Positions 14,846-16,256 of a stretch of 16,256 nucleotides of DNA are shown here, in pieces. The translations under genes and the position numbers were made by a program. Position 1 is the stretch's first letter; each line of letters opens with the position of its first letter. Source of the DNA: JAHEJA01 sp965657215 (GTDB taxonomy: Bacteria; Pseudomonadota; Alphaproteobacteria; Rhodobacterales; Rhodobacteraceae); the NCBI GenBank assembly GCA_965657215.1, contig CBFHNR010000033.1:1-16256 (forward strand), given 5' to 3'. Under the pieces are notes generated by a model. It was not told the origin of the DNA. It did no database searches and saw only the letters and a program-made list of their open reading frames with translations.

Positions 14846-15154
14846 CCTGTAGGCTGTGCAAATTCGGCAAGTCGAGTTTGCAATTTTGCAAAATCTAAGG
14901 GTGCAAATTTCAAAATTCTTCAATTTTGAGATGTAAGTCTCTGTTTTTCATAAAAATAATTAGTGAGTCTCTTGGTGAAATTGTTGTCGATTTGCCTTGT
15001 TGTGTCGTCAGTTTTGACGATTTGAATGTGAAATTTGTCAAACTGATACTGGTCAACTCCATATCGACGTGCATATACTTATGTATTGAGGTATATCCTA
15101 TCGTCAGTATATGAAGGCCGCGACACATCACTCAAACCAACCACGGGGAAGACT
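14846..15154. other. AT-rich intergenic region with repeat clusters, no gene seen
   Basis: This 309-bp spacer is visibly richer in A and T than the genes. It holds the TGCAAA cluster (listed separately), the inverted repeats TCAAAAT/ATTTTGA (14910-14916, 14923-14929), TCGTCA/TGACGA (15005-15010, 15015-15020) and CATATAC/GTATATG (15072-15078, 15107-15113). TATACT at 15074-15079 is a possible -10 element for the peptide-binding-protein gene; no good -35 is seen. No credible open frame was found. Confidence 0.5.
14856..14909. repeat. TGCAAA repeat cluster with a central 16-bp palindrome
   Basis: GTGCAAATT occurs at 14856-14864 and again at 14901-14909. Between them, TTTGCAA (14877-14883) and TTGCAAA (14886-14892) form a perfect inverted repeat with a 2-bp spacer. 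The arrangement of one central palindrome flanked by two single copies within 54 bp is unlikely to be chance even in AT-rich DNA, and suggests cooperative binding of a regulator or a curved-DNA site. Confidence 0.4.
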
Positions 15155-16256
15155 ATGAAATTTTCGACCAAAGCGTTTTTGATGGTGACAGCCATGACAT
15201 TTGCAACGGCACCAGTTTGGGCTGCGGGCACGCATCCAGTGACCGGAGAAGCCTTAGCTGATGACCAAACTTTCACATATCGTGTTCTTGACGAGCATAG
15301 CTCAGTCGACCCACAAATCGTTGAAGACGTGTCTGGTTCTGAGATCGTACGTGATTTGTTTGAAGGTCTTTATAACCAAGACGCCGACGGCAATCTCATT
15401 CCCGGTGTTGCATTGAGCCATACAGTGAACGACGACAAGACTGTTTACACATTTACATTGCGCGACAACGCAACATGGTCAGATGGCAAGCCTGTCACCG
15501 CTGGTGATTTTGTCTATGCATGGCGTCGTTTGGCGGATCCTGAAACAGCCTCCCCTTATCAGTGGTTTGTCGACGTTATGGGGCTCAAGAATTCTGGCCC
15601 GGTCATGGCAGGCGACGCGGACCCATCTGAATTGGGTGTCAAGGCGCTTGATGATCACACATTGGAAGTCACGCTTGAAAATTCTCTTCCTTATTTTGCT
15701 TTGACGACAACACATGCGTCAACATTTCCCGCTCCAAAATGGGCGATTGATGCACATGGCGCTGCGTGGACGGCTCCTGAAAATATCGTGTCTAATGGTG
15801 CCTATGTTCTAACTGAGCATGTTCCAAATGAACGCTCTGTCCGTGAGCGGAACTCTACATATTGGGATAATGACGGCACTATTCTTGATAAAGTGGTTGC
15901 CTTGGTCATCAACGAAGATAGCGTTGCTCTTACCCGTTACATGGCTGGTGAAGTTGATCGTACAGAGATCCCTTCAGGTCAGTATCCTGCGTTGAGCAAG
16001 TCTCATCCTGAGGAAACGGTCGTTTTCCCGCGCTTGTGTTCCTATTACTACATGTTCAACTTGGCTGACTCCGGCCCCGAAGCTTTGAAAGACAAGCGTG
16101 TTCGTCAAGCTCTATCCTATGCCATCGATCGCGACATCATCGTCGACAATATTCTTCAGGGTGGCCAAACGGCGGCTTATACATTTACGCCTGGTGCAAC
16201 GGCTAATTTTGACGTTCCAAGCGTTGAGTATGCTGGAATGTCCCAAGCGGAGCGTG
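15155..16256 (+). CDS. Oligopeptide ABC transporter periplasmic binding protein (3' end outside the window)
   Basis: An open frame of 367 codons from ATG 15155 to the window end, preceded by GGGGAAG at 15145-15151. Residues 1-23 form a signal peptide with cleavage after VWA; there is no lipobox cysteine, so the product is a soluble periplasmic protein. The mature part is an SBP_bac_5 (OppA/DppA) binding protein: VRDLFEGLY near 65-73, the family signature WSDGKPVTAGDFVYAWRRL near 107-125, SNGAYVL in the middle and the KRVRQALSYAIDRD segment near 315-328. OppA-type proteins have around 530 residues, so roughly two thirds is present. It is unrelated in substrate class to the inositol genes and probably begins a peptide-importer operon that continues beyond the window. 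Confidence 0.9.
   Translation, partial: MKFSTKAFLMVTAMTFATAPVWAAGTHPVTGEALADDQTFTYRVLDEHSSVDPQIVEDVSGSEIVRDLFEGLYNQDADGNLIPGVALSHTVNDDKTVYTFTLRDNATWSDGKPVTAGDFVYAWRRLADPETASPYQWFVDVMGLKNSGPVMAGDADPSELGVKALDDHTLEVTLENSLPYFALTTTHASTFPAPKWAIDAHGAAWTAPENIVSNGAYVLTEHVPNERSVRERNSTYWDNDGTILDKVVALVINEDSVALTRYMAGEVDRTEIPSGQYPALSKSHPEETVVFPRLCSYYYMFNLADSGPEALKDKRVRQALSYAIDRDIIVDNILQGGQTAAYTFTPGATANFDVPSVEYAGMSQAER

Noticed and set aside
14108..14923. 271-codon open frame on the - strand
   Set aside because: It is antisense to the IlvD/Edd gene, whose cluster and catalytic residues are intact; the antisense protein shows no family features.

Overview
The window looks like a chromosomal segment from a marine alphaproteobacterium, most likely of the Rhodobacteraceae (Roseobacter group). 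This is inferred from moderate base composition, protein style, strong Shine-Dalgarno sites and the combination of genes, not from a database match. Apart from a run of 93 undetermined bases (4245-4337) the sequence is clean. It is dominated by one inositol (cyclitol) uptake and catabolism locus on the + strand.

Layout. Positions 1-75 hold the 3' part of an initiator tRNA-Met. A LacI-family regulator follows on the - strand (217-1245). A 297-bp divergent control region, rich in short inverted and direct repeats, separates it from a + strand series. The series opens with a three-part sugar ABC importer: periplasmic binding protein (1543-2496), permease (2593-3645, TTG start) and ATPase (3649-4529, interrupted by the N run). 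Next come a Gfo/Idh/MocA dehydrogenase (4650-5672), a TIM-barrel isomerase/epimerase (5669-6628), a hydroxypyruvate-isomerase-like TIM barrel (6630-7403), inositol 2-dehydrogenase iolG (7428-8423), the kinase-aldolase fusion iolC (8416-10326), the ThDP enzyme iolD (10339-12171) and iolB (12184-12990). A likely terminator and an inverted repeat then precede an IlvD/Edd-family sugar-acid dehydratase (13115-14845). After an AT-rich 309-bp spacer, the N-terminal two thirds or so of an oligopeptide-binding lipid-free periplasmic protein (15155 onward) runs off the end.

How the genes work together. The importer would bring in myo-inositol or a related cyclitol. IolG, and perhaps the second dehydrogenase, oxidise it to an inosose. 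The TIM-barrel proteins are candidates for inosose isomerisation. IolD hydrolyses the diketone to 5-deoxyglucuronate, IolB isomerises this, and IolC phosphorylates the product and, through its C-terminal DUF2090 domain, probably cleaves it to malonate semialdehyde and dihydroxyacetone phosphate. No recognisable inosose dehydratase (iolE) or methylmalonate-semialdehyde dehydrogenase (iolA) lies in the window.

I found no mobile element, CRISPR array or clearly new system. The most notable points are that the N run can be shown to hide no coding sequence, that iolE is absent from an otherwise complete series, that the second dehydrogenase carries Asn where the family usually has a catalytic Asp, that an IlvD/Edd dehydratase adjoins the locus, and that several repeat clusters are good operator candidates.
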